Notes under the pieces: model-generated
Database searches by the model: none
What the model saw: only the letters and a program-made list of their open reading frames with translations
What the model was told of the DNA's origin: nothing
Source of the DNA: Chryseobacterium sp. 52
GTDB taxonomy: Bacteria; Bacteroidota; Bacteroidia; Flavobacteriales; Weeksellaceae
Direction of reading: 5' to 3'
NCBI RefSeq assembly: GCF_002754245.1
Contig: NZ_PEEX01000001.1
Coordinates: forward strand, 186,001 to 250,000
Length of the DNA: 64,000 nt
Translations under genes and position numbers: made by a program
In this document: positions 35,090 to 44,910 of the stretch, one piece after another
Position numbering within the stretch: the stretch's first letter is position 1
Layout: each line of letters begins with the position of its first letter

Positions 35090-36469
35090 TTAATATCCAG
35101 TCGTTCTTGATAATTTAGACTGCATTAAGCCATCATAGTGATGGTTCAGCAGATATGTATTAATCTGTTGAACGGTATCTAAAATAACTCCAACCATAAT
35201 CAATAGTGATGTTCCCCCGAAAAATAGGGCAAACGCATCTGTCTGAACAAAGCTTCCATGCACTATTGCTGGAAGGACTGCAAAGATAGATAAAAATATT
35301 GCACCTGGCAAGGTTATTTTTGATAAAATATCATCTAAATAATCAGCTGTTTCTTTACCGGGTCTTACTTTCGGTACTAAACCTCCATTTCTCTTCAAAT
35401 CATCAGCCATTTGGTTTACCGGAATAGTAATTGCAGTATAGAAGAATGAGAATATAATAATTAATAGCGCGAACAATACATTGTACTGCCAACTAAAAAC
35501 ATTCTTGAAACCTGCAAGAAAAGTATTGGACTCATCGAATTTCGTCAATAATCCTGGTACGAACATCAATGCTTGCGCAAAGATAATCGGCATTACACCA
35601 GCAGCATTCACTTTCAATGGGATCCATTGTCTTGCTCCCTGCATAAGATTTCTGTTTACACCTCCTCTTGCTTGAGCTCTGCTTACATACTGAATTGGAA
35701 TTTTCCTAACAGCAACAGATAATACTACTGCTAAAAGAACTACCAGCATCCAGAATATTACTTCAATTAGGATCATGATAGATCCCATTCCTCCTTTTCC
35801 GTTCTGAACTGCCATTTCCTGAACGAATGCTTCAGGTAATCTGGATAAGATCCCCACCATAATAAGGATGGAGATACCGTTTCCGATACCTTTGTCGGTG
35901 ATTTTCTCACCTAACCACATTGCGAACACTGAACCAGCCACCAAAATCACAATACTTGGTAACCAGAACATGATGGAATTTGGCTCTACATAATATGCAG
36001 ACGAGAACTGAGCATATGGTAAAAACAATTGAGTAATAGAAGTTAGATAAGAAGGGGCCTGTACCAGACAAACTCCAATCGTTAACCATCTTGTAATTTG
36101 ATTCAATGTATTTCTACCTGACTCTCCATCCTTCTGAAGTTTCTGAAGATAAGGAATAGCCATTCCCATCAACTGAACAATAATAGAAGCAGAAATATAA
36201 GGCATGATTCCCAACGCCATTACGGAAGCGTGGCTGAAAGCTCCCCCCGTAAACGACGAAAGCAAGCCAAGGAGACCTGCTCCTTGCTTGTTACCGCCTT
36301 GATTTTTATAATGCTCTAAGAGATCTCCCACTTCTGCAAGGTTAATTGCGGGAAGTGAGATATAAGATGCGAATCTATACACAAGGATAATACCTAACGT
36401 AAAGAGAATTTTATCTCTTAATTCCTTTAGGCTCCAAATATTCTTAAGGGTTTGTATAAATTCTTTCAT
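35090..36469 (-). CDS. secY: Protein translocase channel subunit SecY
   Basis: SecY forms the inner-membrane channel for secretory and membrane proteins. The 459-residue protein has ten hydrophobic segments, the plug region after TM1 (GLLGLLSSFTGGAFSHASVMALGIMPYISASII) and the cytosolic C5 loop (MADDLKRNGGLVPKVRPGKETADYL). It lies between rplO and infA as in other spc operons. Confidence 0.98.
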   Translation of the reverse strand: MKEFIQTLKNIWSLKELRDKILFTLGIILVYRFASYISLPAINLAEVGDLLEHYKNQGGNKQGAGLLGLLSSFTGGAFSHASVMALGIMPYISASIIVQLMGMAIPYLQKLQKDGESGRNTLNQITRWLTIGVCLVQAPSYLTSITQLFLPYAQFSSAYYVEPNSIMFWLPSIVILVAGSVFAMWLGEKITDKGIGNGISILIMVGILSRLPEAFVQEMAVQNGKGGMGSIMILIEVIFWMLVVLLAVVLSVAVRKIPIQYVSRAQARGGVNRNLMQGARQWIPLKVNAAGVMPIIFAQALMFVPGLLTKFDESNTFLAGFKNVFSWQYNVLFALLIIIFSFFYTAITIPVNQMADDLKRNGGLVPKVRPGKETADYLDDILSKITLPGAIFLSIFAVLPAIVHGSFVQTDAFALFFGGTSLLIMVGVILDTVQQINTYLLNHHYDGLMQSKLSRTTGY

Positions 36470-36478
36470 TAGTAAGTA

Positions 36479-36928
36479 TTATAAGGTAATTGCTTTTCCA
36501 CCTGCTTTAGCAATAAGCTCTTCAGCAGATTTAGTGAACTTGTCAGCAGAGATTGAAACCGCAGATTTCAATTCTCCTCTACCCATAATTTTCACTAATT
36601 CGTTTTTAGTAACTAAACCGTTTTCTACTAAAACTTCTTTCGTGATATCTCCAGTGATGGATTTGTTCTCGATTAAAATTTGGATAGTATCAAGGTTTAC
36701 TCCTCTAAACTCTTTTCTGTTTACATTTTTGAAACCGAATTTAGGTAATCTCCTTTGTAAAGGCATCTGTCCACCTTCGAAACCGATTTTCTGAGAATAA
36801 CCAGCTCTAGCTTTCTGACCTTTATGTCCTTTCGTAGCAGTACCTCCTTTTCCTGTACCTTGCCCTCTACCAATTCTTTTAGAGTTGTGAGTAGCACCTG
36901 CAGCAGGCTTTATGTTGTTTAAATTCAT
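36479..36928 (-). CDS. rplO: 50S ribosomal protein L15
   Basis: The 149-residue protein starts MNLNNIKPAAGATHNSKRIGRGQGTGKGGTATKGHKGQKARAG in outline, the Gly/Lys-rich rRNA-binding extension of L15, and ends with the AKAGGKAITL-type globular part. It follows rpmD and precedes secY. Confidence 0.98.
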   Translation of the reverse strand: MNLNNIKPAAGATHNSKRIGRGQGTGKGGTATKGHKGQKARAGYSQKIGFEGGQMPLQRRLPKFGFKNVNRKEFRGVNLDTIQILIENKSITGDITKEVLVENGLVTKNELVKIMGRGELKSAVSISADKFTKSAEELIAKAGGKAITL

Positions 36929-36946
36929 TTTAATTTCTTTTTAAAA

Positions 36947-37123
36947 TTATTTTTGAACTTCAAGTAAATGACTAACTGCAGCTATCATTCCTAAAATAGA
37001 AGGCGTAGCTTCGTGTTCTACAACTTGGTGAAGTTTCTTAAATCCTAATGCTTCAAGCGTTCTCTTTTGGGTTTTTGTTCTTCCAATAGCGCTTCTTACT
37101 TGCTTTACTTTGATTGTTGCCAT
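36947..37123 (-). CDS. rpmD: 50S ribosomal protein L30
   Basis: This 58-codon gene starts MATIKVKQVRSAIGRTKTQK and continues RTLEALGFKKLHQVVEHEAT, ending SHLLEVQK. It matches L30, a small 50S protein with a beta-alpha-beta fold. It lies between rpsE (10-nt gap) and rplO (18-nt gap). Confidence 0.95.
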   Translation of the reverse strand: MATIKVKQVRSAIGRTKTQKRTLEALGFKKLHQVVEHEATPSILGMIAAVSHLLEVQK

Positions 37124-37133
37124 TGTTCTAATA

Positions 37134-37655
37134 TTAACCGTTAAACACTTTACTTAGAGAAACTCCTCTCATTCTAGCGATCTCTTCAGGTCTTCTGATA
37201 TCCAATAACGCTTTGAAAGTAGCTTTCACTACGTTGTGAGGGTTAGAAGATCCTTTAGATTTTGAAAGGATATCGTGAATACCAGCAGATTCCAATACCG
37301 CTCTTACCGCACCACCGGCGATAAGTCCTGTACCGTGGGAAGCAGGTCTCAAGAAGATATCTGCACCACCGTATCTAGCAGTAGTTTGGTGAGGAATTGT
37401 ATGGTTCATTACAGGAACTTTCACAAGGTTTTTCTTAGCATCTTCAACAGCTTTAGCAATTGCAGAAGCTACTTCTTTAGACTTTCCTAAACCGTGACCG
37501 ATTACTCCGTCTTCATTACCTACTACAACGATAGCAGAAAATCCGAAAGCTCTACCACCTTTGGTTACTTTTGTTACTCTGTTAACAGCTACGAGACGAT
37601 CTTTTAATTCTAATCCTCCCGGTTTTACTCTTTCTATATTATCTAGTCCTAACAT
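37134..37655 (-). CDS. rpsE: 30S ribosomal protein S5
   Basis: S5 acts in decoding fidelity and helicase activity of the 30S. From the ATG at 37653-37655 ([14 protein letters not shown]) it has 173 residues. A longer frame to 37706 would overlap rplR and is rejected. It has the dsRBD-like core [30 protein letters not shown] and the [20 protein letters not shown] segment. Confidence 0.97.
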   Translation of the reverse strand: MLGLDNIERVKPGGLELKDRLVAVNRVTKVTKGGRAFGFSAIVVVGNEDGVIGHGLGKSKEVASAIAKAVEDAKKNLVKVPVMNHTIPHQTTARYGGADIFLRPASHGTGLIAGGAVRAVLESAGIHDILSKSKGSSNPHNVVKATFKALLDIRRPEEIARMRGVSLSKVFNG

Positions 37656-37674
37656 ATTTCCGAAATTTTTATGA

Positions 37675-38028
37675 TTAGAATTTAAGTCCTCCTTCTCTCG
37701 CCCCATCAGCCAGAGCTTTCACTCTTCCGTGGTAAACGAATCCGTTTCTGTCAAATACAATCTGTTCGATTCCTGCAGCGATAGCTTTAGCAGCGATAGC
37801 TTTACCAACAGCAGCAGAAACTTCAGTCTTAGTACCATTAGCGTCTACACCTTTCTCTCTGGAAGAAGCGGAAACTAAAGTTGTACCATTTTTATCATCG
37901 ATTAACTGAGCGTAAATTTCCTTATTACTTTTATATACAGATAATCTTGGCAATTCAGAAGATCCAGAGATTTTTCCTCTTACTCTTCTTTTGATTCTTA
38001 TTCTTTTTTCTAATTTACTTAATGCCAT
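37675..38028 (-). CDS. rplR: 50S ribosomal protein L18
   Basis: L18 binds 5S rRNA. The 117-residue protein starts [20 protein letters not shown] and ends [25 protein letters not shown], the conserved L18 C-terminus. Spacing to rplF is 15 nt. Confidence 0.98.
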   Translation of the reverse strand: MALSKLEKRIRIKRRVRGKISGSSELPRLSVYKSNKEIYAQLIDDKNGTTLVSASSREKGVDANGTKTEVSAAVGKAIAAKAIAAGIEQIVFDRNGFVYHGRVKALADGAREGGLKF

Positions 38029-38043
38029 AATACTTATAATTTA

Positions 38044-38589
38044 TTAAGCAGATTTACCAGCTTTACGTCTAACAATTTCTCCTAGGAATCTTACACCTTT
38101 TCCTTTGTAAGGCTCAGGCTTTCTGAAAGAACGGATCTTTGCAGCTACCATTCCAAGAAGTTGGTTGTCGTGAGACGCTAAAGTAATAATTGGGTTTTTA
38201 CCTTTTTCAGTCAATGTATCTACTTTTACTTCGCTAGGAAGTTCTAATACGATACCATGAGAGAATCCTAAAGCTAACTCAAGTTTTTGACCTGTGTGTG
38301 AAGCTCTGTATCCTACTCCTACTAGTTCTAGTTTCTTTTCGAAACCTTTTTCAACACCAACAATCATGTTGTTGATTAACGCTCTGTATAAACCGTGAAG
38401 CGCCTTGTGTTGTTTAGAATCAGATGGTCTGTTTACATTAAGCACGCCATCGTTCTGTTCTAAAGTAATTCCTGCTGTAAGTTCCTGAGAAAGTTCTCCT
38501 TTAGGTCCTTTTACTGTTACAACACTGTTATTTTCAGTGACTGTAATTCCAGCTGGAATTGTTATAATTGCTTTACCAATTCTTGACAT
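38044..38589 (-). CDS. rplF: 50S ribosomal protein L6
   Basis: The 181-residue protein has the duplicated L6 fold and the conserved C-terminal segment PEPYKGKGVRFLGEIVRRKAGKSA. It lies near the factor-binding site of the 50S. It follows rpsH by 17 nt. Confidence 0.98.
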   Translation of the reverse strand: MSRIGKAIITIPAGITVTENNSVVTVKGPKGELSQELTAGITLEQNDGVLNVNRPSDSKQHKALHGLYRALINNMIVGVEKGFEKKLELVGVGYRASHTGQKLELALGFSHGIVLELPSEVKVDTLTEKGKNPIITLASHDNQLLGMVAAKIRSFRKPEPYKGKGVRFLGEIVRRKAGKSA

Positions 38590-38606
38590 TTTCCTCTGAT
38601 TAAAAA

Positions 38607-39005
38607 TTAATAAACATAGCAGATTACTTCACCGCCTACTTTTTCTTCTCTAGCTTTCTTGTCAGTCATTACTCCTTTAGAAGTAGAGATAACAGCTATA
38701 CCCAAACCGTTTAGTACTCTTGGAAGTTCAGTAGAACCTTTGTACTGACGAAGACCTGGTCTTGAAGCTCTTTGGATGCTTTTGATGGCAGGTTTGTTGG
38801 TTTGCTTGTCATACTTTAAAGCGATTTTGATCGTACCTTGAACAGCGCTATCTTCAAACTTAAAGTTTAAGATATACCCTTGATCAAATAAGATCTTAGT
38901 AATCTCCTTTTTGATTTTCGATGCAGGAATCTCCACCACTTTGTGGCCTGCGCTTTGTGCGTTCCTTACTCTTGTTAGGAAATCTGAAATTGGATCTGTT
39001 ACCAT
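38607..39005 (-). CDS. rpsH: 30S ribosomal protein S8
   Basis: S8 binds the 16S central domain and represses the spc operon in E. coli. The 132-residue protein starts MVTDPISDFLTRVRNAQ and ends with VISTSKGVMTDKKAREEKVGGEVICYVY. Unlike other genes here it has a long (144-nt) upstream gap, with a strong hairpin at 39062-39100. Confidence 0.98.
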   Translation of the reverse strand: MVTDPISDFLTRVRNAQSAGHKVVEIPASKIKKEITKILFDQGYILNFKFEDSAVQGTIKIALKYDKQTNKPAIKSIQRASRPGLRQYKGSTELPRVLNGLGIAVISTSKGVMTDKKAREEKVGGEVICYVY

Positions 39006-39061
39006 TTTTCTATTTTAAATTATTGGTTAAAGACAATCAGTATTGAAGGGACTTGAAGATC

Positions 39062-39100
39062 AAAATATCAGACTTCAGAAGATCTTAGGTCTGATATTTT
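39062..39100 (-). promoter_or_regulatory. Strong hairpin in the rpsN-rpsH gap
   Basis: AAAATATCAGAC (39062-39073) pairs perfectly with GTCTGATATTTT (39089-39100) around a 15-nt loop. It lies within a 144-nt gap inside an operon whose other gaps are mostly under 35 nt. It may be an attenuator, protein-binding site or processing site. Confidence 0.6.
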
Positions 39101-39149
39101 TATTCTCTAGTATCCAGACAACTTAATTGTCCCGATTAATTAGTAATTA

Positions 39150-39419
39150 TTACCAACTAGCTTTTTTCACTCCCGGGATAAGACCGTTGTTGGCCATTTC
39201 ACGGAAAGTTACTCTAGAAAGACCGAAAGTTCTCATGTACCCTCTTGGTCTACCTGTTAGTTTACATCTGTTGTGTAATCTTACAGGAGAAGCATTTTTT
39301 GGTAATTTCTGAAGTCCTTCATAATCACCAGCTTCTTTTAAAGCTTTTCTTTTGTCAGCGTATTTAGCAACTAGTGCTTCTCTTTTGCGCTCACGCGCTT
39401 TCATTGATTCTTTAGCCAT
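39150..39419 (-). CDS. rpsN: 30S ribosomal protein S14
   Basis: The 89-residue product ([20 protein letters not shown]) has [24 protein letters not shown] but not the CxxC pairs of short zinc-binding S14. It is therefore the zinc-free type, matching the C-minus L36 and the zinc-free S4 in this operon. It starts 3 nt after rplE. Confidence 0.97.
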   Translation of the reverse strand: MAKESMKARERKREALVAKYADKRKALKEAGDYEGLQKLPKNASPVRLHNRCKLTGRPRGYMRTFGLSRVTFREMANNGLIPGVKKASW

Positions 39420-39422
39420 TTC

Positions 39423-39974
39423 TTAGTTCTTTTTAAATGGTAAACCGAAGTGAGTTAATAAAGCTTTCGCTTCTTTATCTGTTTTCGCACTTGTAACGAA
39501 AGTGATGTCCATCCCTTGGATTTTTTTCACTTTGTCAATTACGATCTCAGGGAAGATAATCTGCTCAGTAATACCTAAGTTATAATTACCTCTACCATCG
39601 AACCCGTCTGCTTTGATACCAGAGAAATCTCTGATACGTGGTAAAGCAGAAGCAGTAAGTCTGTCTAAGAATTCATACATTTTATGAGCTCTCAATGTTA
39701 CTTTAGCACCTACAGGCATACCTTTTCTCAATTTGAAAGCCGCTTCGTCTTTCTTAGAGATAGTACCAACTGCTTTCTGGCCAGTAATCATTGTTAATTC
39801 TTCTACAGCGTAATCAATGATTTTTTTGTCTGCAGTGGCATCACCTAAACCTTGAGATAAGATGATTTTTTCCAATTTAGGTACCTGCATTACAGATTTG
39901 TACCCAAATTCTTCCATCATTGCAGGAACAATTTTCTCTCTGTATATATTTTTGGGTCTTGCTATAAATTCCAT
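39423..39974 (-). CDS. rplE: 50S ribosomal protein L5
   Basis: L5 binds 5S rRNA and contacts the P-site tRNA. The 183-residue protein shows [38 protein letters not shown] and [15 protein letters not shown], all hallmark segments. Gap to rplX is 13 nt. Confidence 0.98.
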   Translation of the reverse strand: MEFIARPKNIYREKIVPAMMEEFGYKSVMQVPKLEKIILSQGLGDATADKKIIDYAVEELTMITGQKAVGTISKKDEAAFKLRKGMPVGAKVTLRAHKMYEFLDRLTASALPRIRDFSGIKADGFDGRGNYNLGITEQIIFPEIVIDKVKKIQGMDITFVTSAKTDKEAKALLTHFGLPFKKN

Positions 39975-39987
39975 GTGTTAATTCAAA

Positions 39988-40314
39988 TTATAAAGTTTCA
40001 CCCGTTTTTTTATCGATTCTTACTTTCTTATCTCCATCGATTTTATAACCAACTTTGATAGCTTTTCCGTCTTTACCAACTAAAGCTATGTTTGAGATAT
40101 GGATAGAAGCTTCCTTTTCAGTGATTCCACCTTGAGGATTAGAAGCTGAAGGCTTAACGTGTTTTTTAACGATGTTAAGTCCTGCTACGATAACTCTAGG
40201 GTCTTTTCCTTCTTTTTTGATCACTTCAATAACTTCACCAGTTTTACCTTTGATATCTTTCTTACCAGTAGTAATGATGACGTTATCTCCTCTTTTTATT
40301 TTTAACTTTGACAT
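39988..40314 (-). CDS. rplX: 50S ribosomal protein L24
   Basis: L24 starts 50S assembly. The 108-residue protein begins MSKLKIKRGDNVIITTGKKDIKGKTGEV, the KOW motif, and contains the GGITEKEASIHISNIALVGKDGK segment. It follows rplN by 22 nt. Confidence 0.98.
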   Translation of the reverse strand: MSKLKIKRGDNVIITTGKKDIKGKTGEVIEVIKKEGKDPRVIVAGLNIVKKHVKPSASNPQGGITEKEASIHISNIALVGKDGKAIKVGYKIDGDKKVRIDKKTGETL

Positions 40315-40336
40315 TTTCTTTTAAAAATTTTAAAAA

Positions 40337-40705
40337 TTAAAGTACTTCAGGAGCTAATGAAATGATTTTCATATATTCTTTGTCTCTCAACTCACGAGCA
40401 ACAGGTCCGAAAACACGCGTTCCTCTCATTTCTCCTGCTGCGTTTAGTAATACACAAGCGTTGTCTTCGAATTTGATGTATGAACCATCTTTTCTTCTGA
40501 CTGCTTTTTTAGTTCTTACTACTACAGCTTTAGATACCTGACCTTTTTTAGCATTCCCTGATGGTGTAGAATCTTTGATAGTAACAACGATTTTATCACC
40601 AACTGAAGCATATCTTCTTCTGGTTCCTCCCAGAACTCTGATAACCAATACTTCTTTAGCACCTGTATTATCAGCAACTTTTAATCTTGATTCTGTTTGT
40701 AACAT
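40337..40705 (-). CDS. rplN: 50S ribosomal protein L14
   Basis: L14 contacts 16S rRNA in an intersubunit bridge. The 122-residue protein starts [20 protein letters not shown] and ends [21 protein letters not shown]. Only 2 nt separate it from rpsQ. Confidence 0.99.
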   Translation of the reverse strand: MLQTESRLKVADNTGAKEVLVIRVLGGTRRRYASVGDKIVVTIKDSTPSGNAKKGQVSKAVVVRTKKAVRRKDGSYIKFEDNACVLLNAAGEMRGTRVFGPVARELRDKEYMKIISLAPEVL

Positions 40706-40707
40706 TA

Positions 40708-40962
40708 TTACTTAGCTTTTTCAATGATTCTTACTAATCTCCATCTCTTGCTCTTGCTCAAAGGTCTAGTTTCTTGGATAAGAACTGTATCTCCTTCTGT
40801 GCATTCGTTGTTCTCGTCGTGTGCAGTATATTTTTTCGTTTTTAATACGAATTTACCGTACATCGGGTGTTTCACTCTAGTAGTCTCACTTACAACAATG
40901 GTCTTTTCCATTTTATTGCTGGAAACTATTCCGATTCTTTCTTTTCTTAAGTTTCTTTCCAT
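40708..40962 (-). CDS. rpsQ: 30S ribosomal protein S17
   Basis: The 84-residue OB-fold protein starts [24 protein letters not shown] and contains [24 protein letters not shown]. It binds the 16S 5' domain. It follows rpmC by 14 nt. Confidence 0.98.
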   Translation of the reverse strand: MERNLRKERIGIVSSNKMEKTIVVSETTRVKHPMYGKFVLKTKKYTAHDENNECTEGDTVLIQETRPLSKSKRWRLVRIIEKAK

Positions 40963-40976
40963 AATGTATGAAAATC

Positions 40977-41165
40977 TTATTGTTGTTTAGTGGTTAACTC
41001 TGTGTTTAGTCTAGCGATTGCTCTTCTCAAATCTCTGATTTGAATCGGGTTTTCAATTGGACTGATCTTGTGAGCCAATTTCAGTTTTGAATATTGAGTT
41101 GTCAATTCAGCAAGTTTTGCTTGAATATCACCCGCGCTTAAATTTTTAATATCAGCTTGTTTCAT
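40977..41165 (-). CDS. rpmC: 50S ribosomal protein L29
   Basis: The 62-residue all-helical protein ([21 protein letters not shown]) ends [21 protein letters not shown], typical of L29, which lies at the tunnel exit and helps bind SRP and trigger factor. Gap to rplP is 11 nt. Confidence 0.97.
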   Translation of the reverse strand: MKQADIKNLSAGDIQAKLAELTTQYSKLKLAHKISPIENPIQIRDLRRAIARLNTELTTKQQ

Positions 41166-41176
41166 TGTATCAAAGA

Positions 41177-41602
41177 TTATAGAGGTTTAACAAAATCGTT
41201 AGCAACTACGAATTTAGTAACTACCGGTAATTTTTGTGCAGCAAGTCTTAAAGCTTCCTTAGCGATTTCGTAAGGTACACCTCCGATTTCAAACATGATC
41301 TTACCTGGTTTCACTACAGCTACCCAATATTCCACAGCACCTTTACCTTTACCCATCCTTACTTCGGCTGGTTTCTTAGTAATAGGCTTATCCGGGAAGA
41401 TTTTGATCCATAGCTGGCCTTCTCTCTTCATATATCTTGTCGCAGCGATACGAGCAGCTTCAATTTGTCTTGCAGTGATCCAAGCACCTTCTATAGCTTT
41501 GATTCCAAATGTTCCGTAAGCCAGTTGATTACCTCTTTGAGCAATCCCCTTCATCTTCATCTTGTGAACTCTACGGAATTTGGTTCTTTTTGGTTGTAAC
41601 AT
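41177..41602 (-). CDS. rplP: 50S ribosomal protein L16
   Basis: L16 shapes the peptidyl-transferase/A-site region. The 141-residue protein has [19 protein letters not shown] and the [22 protein letters not shown] and [17 protein letters not shown] segments. Its 98-nt upstream gap contains a heptamer tandem repeat. Confidence 0.98.
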   Translation of the reverse strand: MLQPKRTKFRRVHKMKMKGIAQRGNQLAYGTFGIKAIEGAWITARQIEAARIAATRYMKREGQLWIKIFPDKPITKKPAEVRMGKGKGAVEYWVAVVKPGKIMFEIGGVPYEIAKEALRLAAQKLPVVTKFVVANDFVKPL

Positions 41603-41611
41603 AATTTCTAA

Positions 41612-41646
41612 ATTTTAGATTTTAGATTTTAGATTTTAGATTTTTT
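41612..41646. repeat. Tandem heptamer repeat (ATTTTAG)4
   Basis: Four perfect ATTTTAG copies occupy 41612-41639 and a degenerate fifth ATTTTTT follows. They lie 10 nt upstream of rplP (minus strand) in the otherwise AT-rich rpsC-rplP gap (41603-41700). Confidence 0.9.
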
Positions 41647-41700
41647 ATATTTTAAAAAAGTAACGGTAATTTAAAATTCAAAATTTCTAACCTAAAATTT

Positions 41701-42453
41701 TTAATTATTATTGTTATTATTGTTATTATTCTTTCTAGGTCTTCTGTTATCTCTGTCTCCACCTCTGTTTCCGCCTCCAGAAGGACCTCCTTTTTTCTGT
41801 TGTCCCACTAGTGGAGAAAGTTCTCTTTTACCATAAACTTCTCCTTTCATGATCCAAACTTTCACTCCTAGTCTACCATAAGTAGTGTGAGCTTCAGCCC
41901 AGTGATAATCAATATCAGCTCTGAAAGTAGACAAAGGAATTCTTCCGTCTTTGAAAGATTCGCTTCTTGCCATTTCAGCTCCGTTCAATCTACCAGAGAT
42001 TTGAACTTTGATACCTTCAGCACCCATTCTCATTGTACTTGCCATCGCCATTTTAACAGCTCTTCTGTAAGAAATTCTGTTTTCAATCTGCTTAGAGATG
42101 CTGTCTGCTACTAGTACTGCGTCAAGTTCAGGTCTTTTGATTTCGAAAATGTTGATTTGAATATCCTTACCTGTAAGTTTCTTCAATTCTTCTTTTAATT
42201 TATCAACTTCCTGACCTCCTTTACCGATGATAAGTCCCGGTCTAGCAGTAGTAATAGTTACTGTAACTAATTTTAAAGTTCTTTCAATATAAATTTTTGA
42301 AATACCACCTTTAGATAATCTAGCTTCAAGGTATCTTCTGATTTTGTAGTCTTCAGCGATTCTGTCTCCATAATCTTTACCACCAAACCAGTTAGAATCC
42401 CATCCTCTGATTATACCTAATCTGTTACCAATTGGATTTGTCTTCTGTCCCAT
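41701..42453 (-). CDS. rpsC: 30S ribosomal protein S3 with Gly/Arg/Asn tail
   Basis: S3 lines the mRNA entry of the 30S. The 250-residue product starts [20 protein letters not shown] and has the KH domain ([22 protein letters not shown]). The C-terminal 30-odd residues are an added low-complexity tail: [24 protein letters not shown] followed by nine asparagines, encoded by a repetitive AAT/AAC run at the stop. The tail is probably disordered. Confidence 0.98.
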   Translation of the reverse strand: MGQKTNPIGNRLGIIRGWDSNWFGGKDYGDRIAEDYKIRRYLEARLSKGGISKIYIERTLKLVTVTITTARPGLIIGKGGQEVDKLKEELKKLTGKDIQINIFEIKRPELDAVLVADSISKQIENRISYRRAVKMAMASTMRMGAEGIKVQISGRLNGAEMARSESFKDGRIPLSTFRADIDYHWAEAHTTYGRLGVKVWIMKGEVYGKRELSPLVGQQKKGGPSGGGNRGGDRDNRRPRKNNNNNNNNN

Positions 42454-42460
42454 ACCTTGA

Positions 42461-42859
42461 TTAATTTTCTTTATTACCTAAGATTAATGTAATGTGGTTT
42501 GATCTCTTTCTGATTCTATACCCTCTACCTTGTGGAGCTGGTCTTAGTCTCTTCAATTGTCTTGCACTGTCTACAAAAATTTCTTTAACGATAAGATTAG
42601 CTTCTTCAATATCAGCACCTTCGTTTTTAGCTTGCCAGTTGGCCATAGCTGAAAGTAAAACTTTCTCTAACTTGTTAGATGCGTCTTTTTTAGAATATTT
42701 AAGGATGTATAAAGCTTTGTCTACTTCTACCCCTCTGATGATATCAGCAACTAATCTCATCTTTCTTGGAGAAGACGGGCAATCGTTATGTAATGCTTTT
42801 ACTACATCTTGATTTGTTAATTTACGTGCTAATGCACTTTCTCTTTTTCTTGATCCCAT
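42461..42859 (-). CDS. rplV: 50S ribosomal protein L22
   Basis: L22 lines the exit tunnel. The 132-residue protein contains [24 protein letters not shown] and ends [29 protein letters not shown], including the tunnel hairpin. Gap to rpsC is 7 nt. Confidence 0.98.
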   Translation of the reverse strand: MGSRKRESALARKLTNQDVVKALHNDCPSSPRKMRLVADIIRGVEVDKALYILKYSKKDASNKLEKVLLSAMANWQAKNEGADIEEANLIVKEIFVDSARQLKRLRPAPQGRGYRIRKRSNHITLILGNKEN

Positions 42860-42861
42860 GA

Positions 42862-43140
42862 TTATCTACTTCCTTTGTTTTTATTACCACCATGACCTCT
42901 GAAAGATCTTGTTGGAGAAAATTCGCCTAACTTGTGACCAACCATGTTTTCTGTAACATAAACAGGAATAAAAGATTTCCCGTTGTGTACAGCGATAGTT
43001 TGTCCTACGAAGTCTGGAGAGATCATAGACGCTCTAGACCAAGTTTTGATAACTGTCTTCTTACCAGACTCTATGTTTGTCTGAACCTTCTTATCTAAAG
43101 TATGATGAATGAATGGTCCTTTTTTAAGTGATCTTGCCAT
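42862..43140 (-). CDS. rpsS: 30S ribosomal protein S19
   Basis: The 92-residue protein begins [20 protein letters not shown] and has [26 protein letters not shown]. It lies in the 30S head. Spacing to both neighbours is 2 nt. Confidence 0.99.
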   Translation of the reverse strand: MARSLKKGPFIHHTLDKKVQTNIESGKKTVIKTWSRASMISPDFVGQTIAVHNGKSFIPVYVTENMVGHKLGEFSPTRSFRGHGGNKNKGSR

Positions 43141-43142
43141 AA

Positions 43143-43964
43143 TTATTTACGTTTAGATATGATATGACGGTTAGACGCTTTATTTTTCTTTCTGGTTTTG
43201 TAACCTTTAGCAGGCATACCATTTCTAGATCTTGGATGACCTCCAGAAGAACGACCTTCACCACCTCCCATTGGGTGATCTACAGGGTTCATTACTACCG
43301 GTCTAGTTCTAGGTCTTCTACCTAACCATCTGCTTCTACCAGCCTTACCTGAAACAGTTAACTGATGATCAGAGTTAGAAACAGATCCAATCATTGCATA
43401 ACATTCAGTAAGGATCATTCTAGATTCTCCTGAAGGCAATTTGATAATTGCATATTTTCCGTCTCTTGAAGTTAATTGAGCTGAAGAACCAGCACTTCTT
43501 GCTAAAATAGCACCTTGTCCAGGCTTCATTTCAACACAAGAAATAACAGTACCCAATGGAATATTTTTCAATTTCATTGCGTTACCGATATTCGGTTCTA
43601 CGCTTTCTCCTGAAACTACTTTCTGATCTACTTTGATACCGTTTGGAGCGATGATATATCTCTTCTCTCCGTCTGCGTACTCTAATAAAGCGATAAATGC
43701 AGTTCTGTTTGGATCATATTCTACAGTCTTTACGATAGCTTCAACGTCATGCTTGTTTCTTTTGAAGTCGATAATTCTGTATTTCTTTTTGTGTCCACCT
43801 CCGGTGTAACGCATGGTCATTTTACCAGTTTGGTTACGTCCACCTGACTTACTAATACCAACGGTTAGAGATTTCTCTGGTTTGTTGGTAGTAATTTCCT
43901 CAAAATTGTTTACAATTCTGAATCTCTGTCCTGGGGTGATAGGTTTTAATTTTCTAACAGACAT
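43143..43964 (-). CDS. rplB: 50S ribosomal protein L2
   Basis: L2 is essential for subunit association and peptidyl transfer. The 273-residue protein has the RNA-binding core and the conserved C-terminal [25 protein letters not shown] in outline, with the catalytic-region His. It follows rplW by 22 nt. Confidence 0.99.
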   Translation of the reverse strand: MSVRKLKPITPGQRFRIVNNFEEITTNKPEKSLTVGISKSGGRNQTGKMTMRYTGGGHKKKYRIIDFKRNKHDVEAIVKTVEYDPNRTAFIALLEYADGEKRYIIAPNGIKVDQKVVSGESVEPNIGNAMKLKNIPLGTVISCVEMKPGQGAILARSAGSSAQLTSRDGKYAIIKLPSGESRMILTECYAMIGSVSNSDHQLTVSGKAGRSRWLGRRPRTRPVVMNPVDHPMGGGEGRSSGGHPRSRNGMPAKGYKTRKKNKASNRHIISKRK

Positions 43965-43986
43965 TACTATTATTTATAATTAATAA

Positions 43987-44277
43987 TTAATTTACAGCAA
44001 AAATATCGATAACCTCACCTTCAACAAGTTTAATTACCGCTTTTTTCAATTTGTTTGTCTTTCCTACTTGAAGACCTTTTTTAGTGTATTTCGAAGAAAC
44101 CTTCGGAGCATAAATCATTGTATTAACGTCTGCTACTTTTACACCGTAAGCTGCTTCCACAGCTTTTTTAATCTGGATCTTATTCGCCTTAGGATTAACT
44201 AAGAAAGAATAAGAACCTCTTAAATCTGTAAGGTAATTAGCCTTTTCTGAGATAACTGGTTTAATAATAAGTGACAT
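43987..44277 (-). CDS. rplW: 50S ribosomal protein L23
   Basis: L23 at the tunnel exit docks trigger factor and SRP. The 96-residue protein has MSLIIKPVISEKANYLTDLRG, YSFLVNPKANKIQIKKAVEAAYGV and the TMIYAPKV segment. Gap to rplD is 3 nt. Confidence 0.98.
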   Translation of the reverse strand: MSLIIKPVISEKANYLTDLRGSYSFLVNPKANKIQIKKAVEAAYGVKVADVNTMIYAPKVSSKYTKKGLQVGKTNKLKKAVIKLVEGEVIDIFAVN

Positions 44278-44280
44278 GAT

Positions 44281-44910
44281 TTATTTCTTTAAATTTTCCT
44301 GGAATTTTTCAACTGCACCTTCTAAGAATACGATCTCACCTGCATTCATTAAGTCATATGAACTAATTTCGTTGAAGTTCATTACTTTAGTTTTAGGTAA
44401 GTTTCTTGAAGACAAATACACATTCTTGTTAGCTTCAGGAAGAACGAATAAAGATTTTTTATCATTCAATGCCAATGCATTCAAGATAGAGATAAAATCT
44501 TTAGTTTTAGGAGCGCTTAAGCTCATATCTTCCATTACTCTGATGCTGTTGTCTCTCATTTTCTGAGATAAAACAGATTTTTTAGCTAATCTCTTAAGAG
44601 CTTTGTTCAATTTGAATCTGTAGTCTCTTGGTTTTGGTCCGAATACTCTACCTCCACCTCTGAAAGTTGGAGATTTGATATCACCATATCTAGCAGAACC
44701 TGATCCTTTTTGCTTCTTAAGTTTCTTAGTAGAAGCTGTAATTTCGCTTCTTTCCTTTGATTTATGAGTCCCTTGTCTTTGTGCAGCAAGGTACTGTTTA
44801 ACTTCTAGGTAAACCGCGTGCTGATTTGGCTCAATTCCGAATACTGATTCGTCTAGAGTTACTTTTCTTCCGGTCTCCTTTCCTGATGTATTTAATACTA
44901 CTAGTTCCAT
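44281..44910 (-). CDS. rplD: 50S ribosomal protein L4
   Basis: L4 lines the tunnel and in E. coli represses the S10 operon. The 209-residue protein contains [33 protein letters not shown] in outline (tunnel loop) and [19 protein letters not shown]. Its start overlaps the end of rplC by 10 nt. Confidence 0.98.
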   Translation of the reverse strand: MELVVLNTSGKETGRKVTLDESVFGIEPNQHAVYLEVKQYLAAQRQGTHKSKERSEITASTKKLKKQKGSGSARYGDIKSPTFRGGGRVFGPKPRDYRFKLNKALKRLAKKSVLSQKMRDNSIRVMEDMSLSAPKTKDFISILNALALNDKKSLFVLPEANKNVYLSSRNLPKTKVMNFNEISSYDLMNAGEIVFLEGAVEKFQENLKK

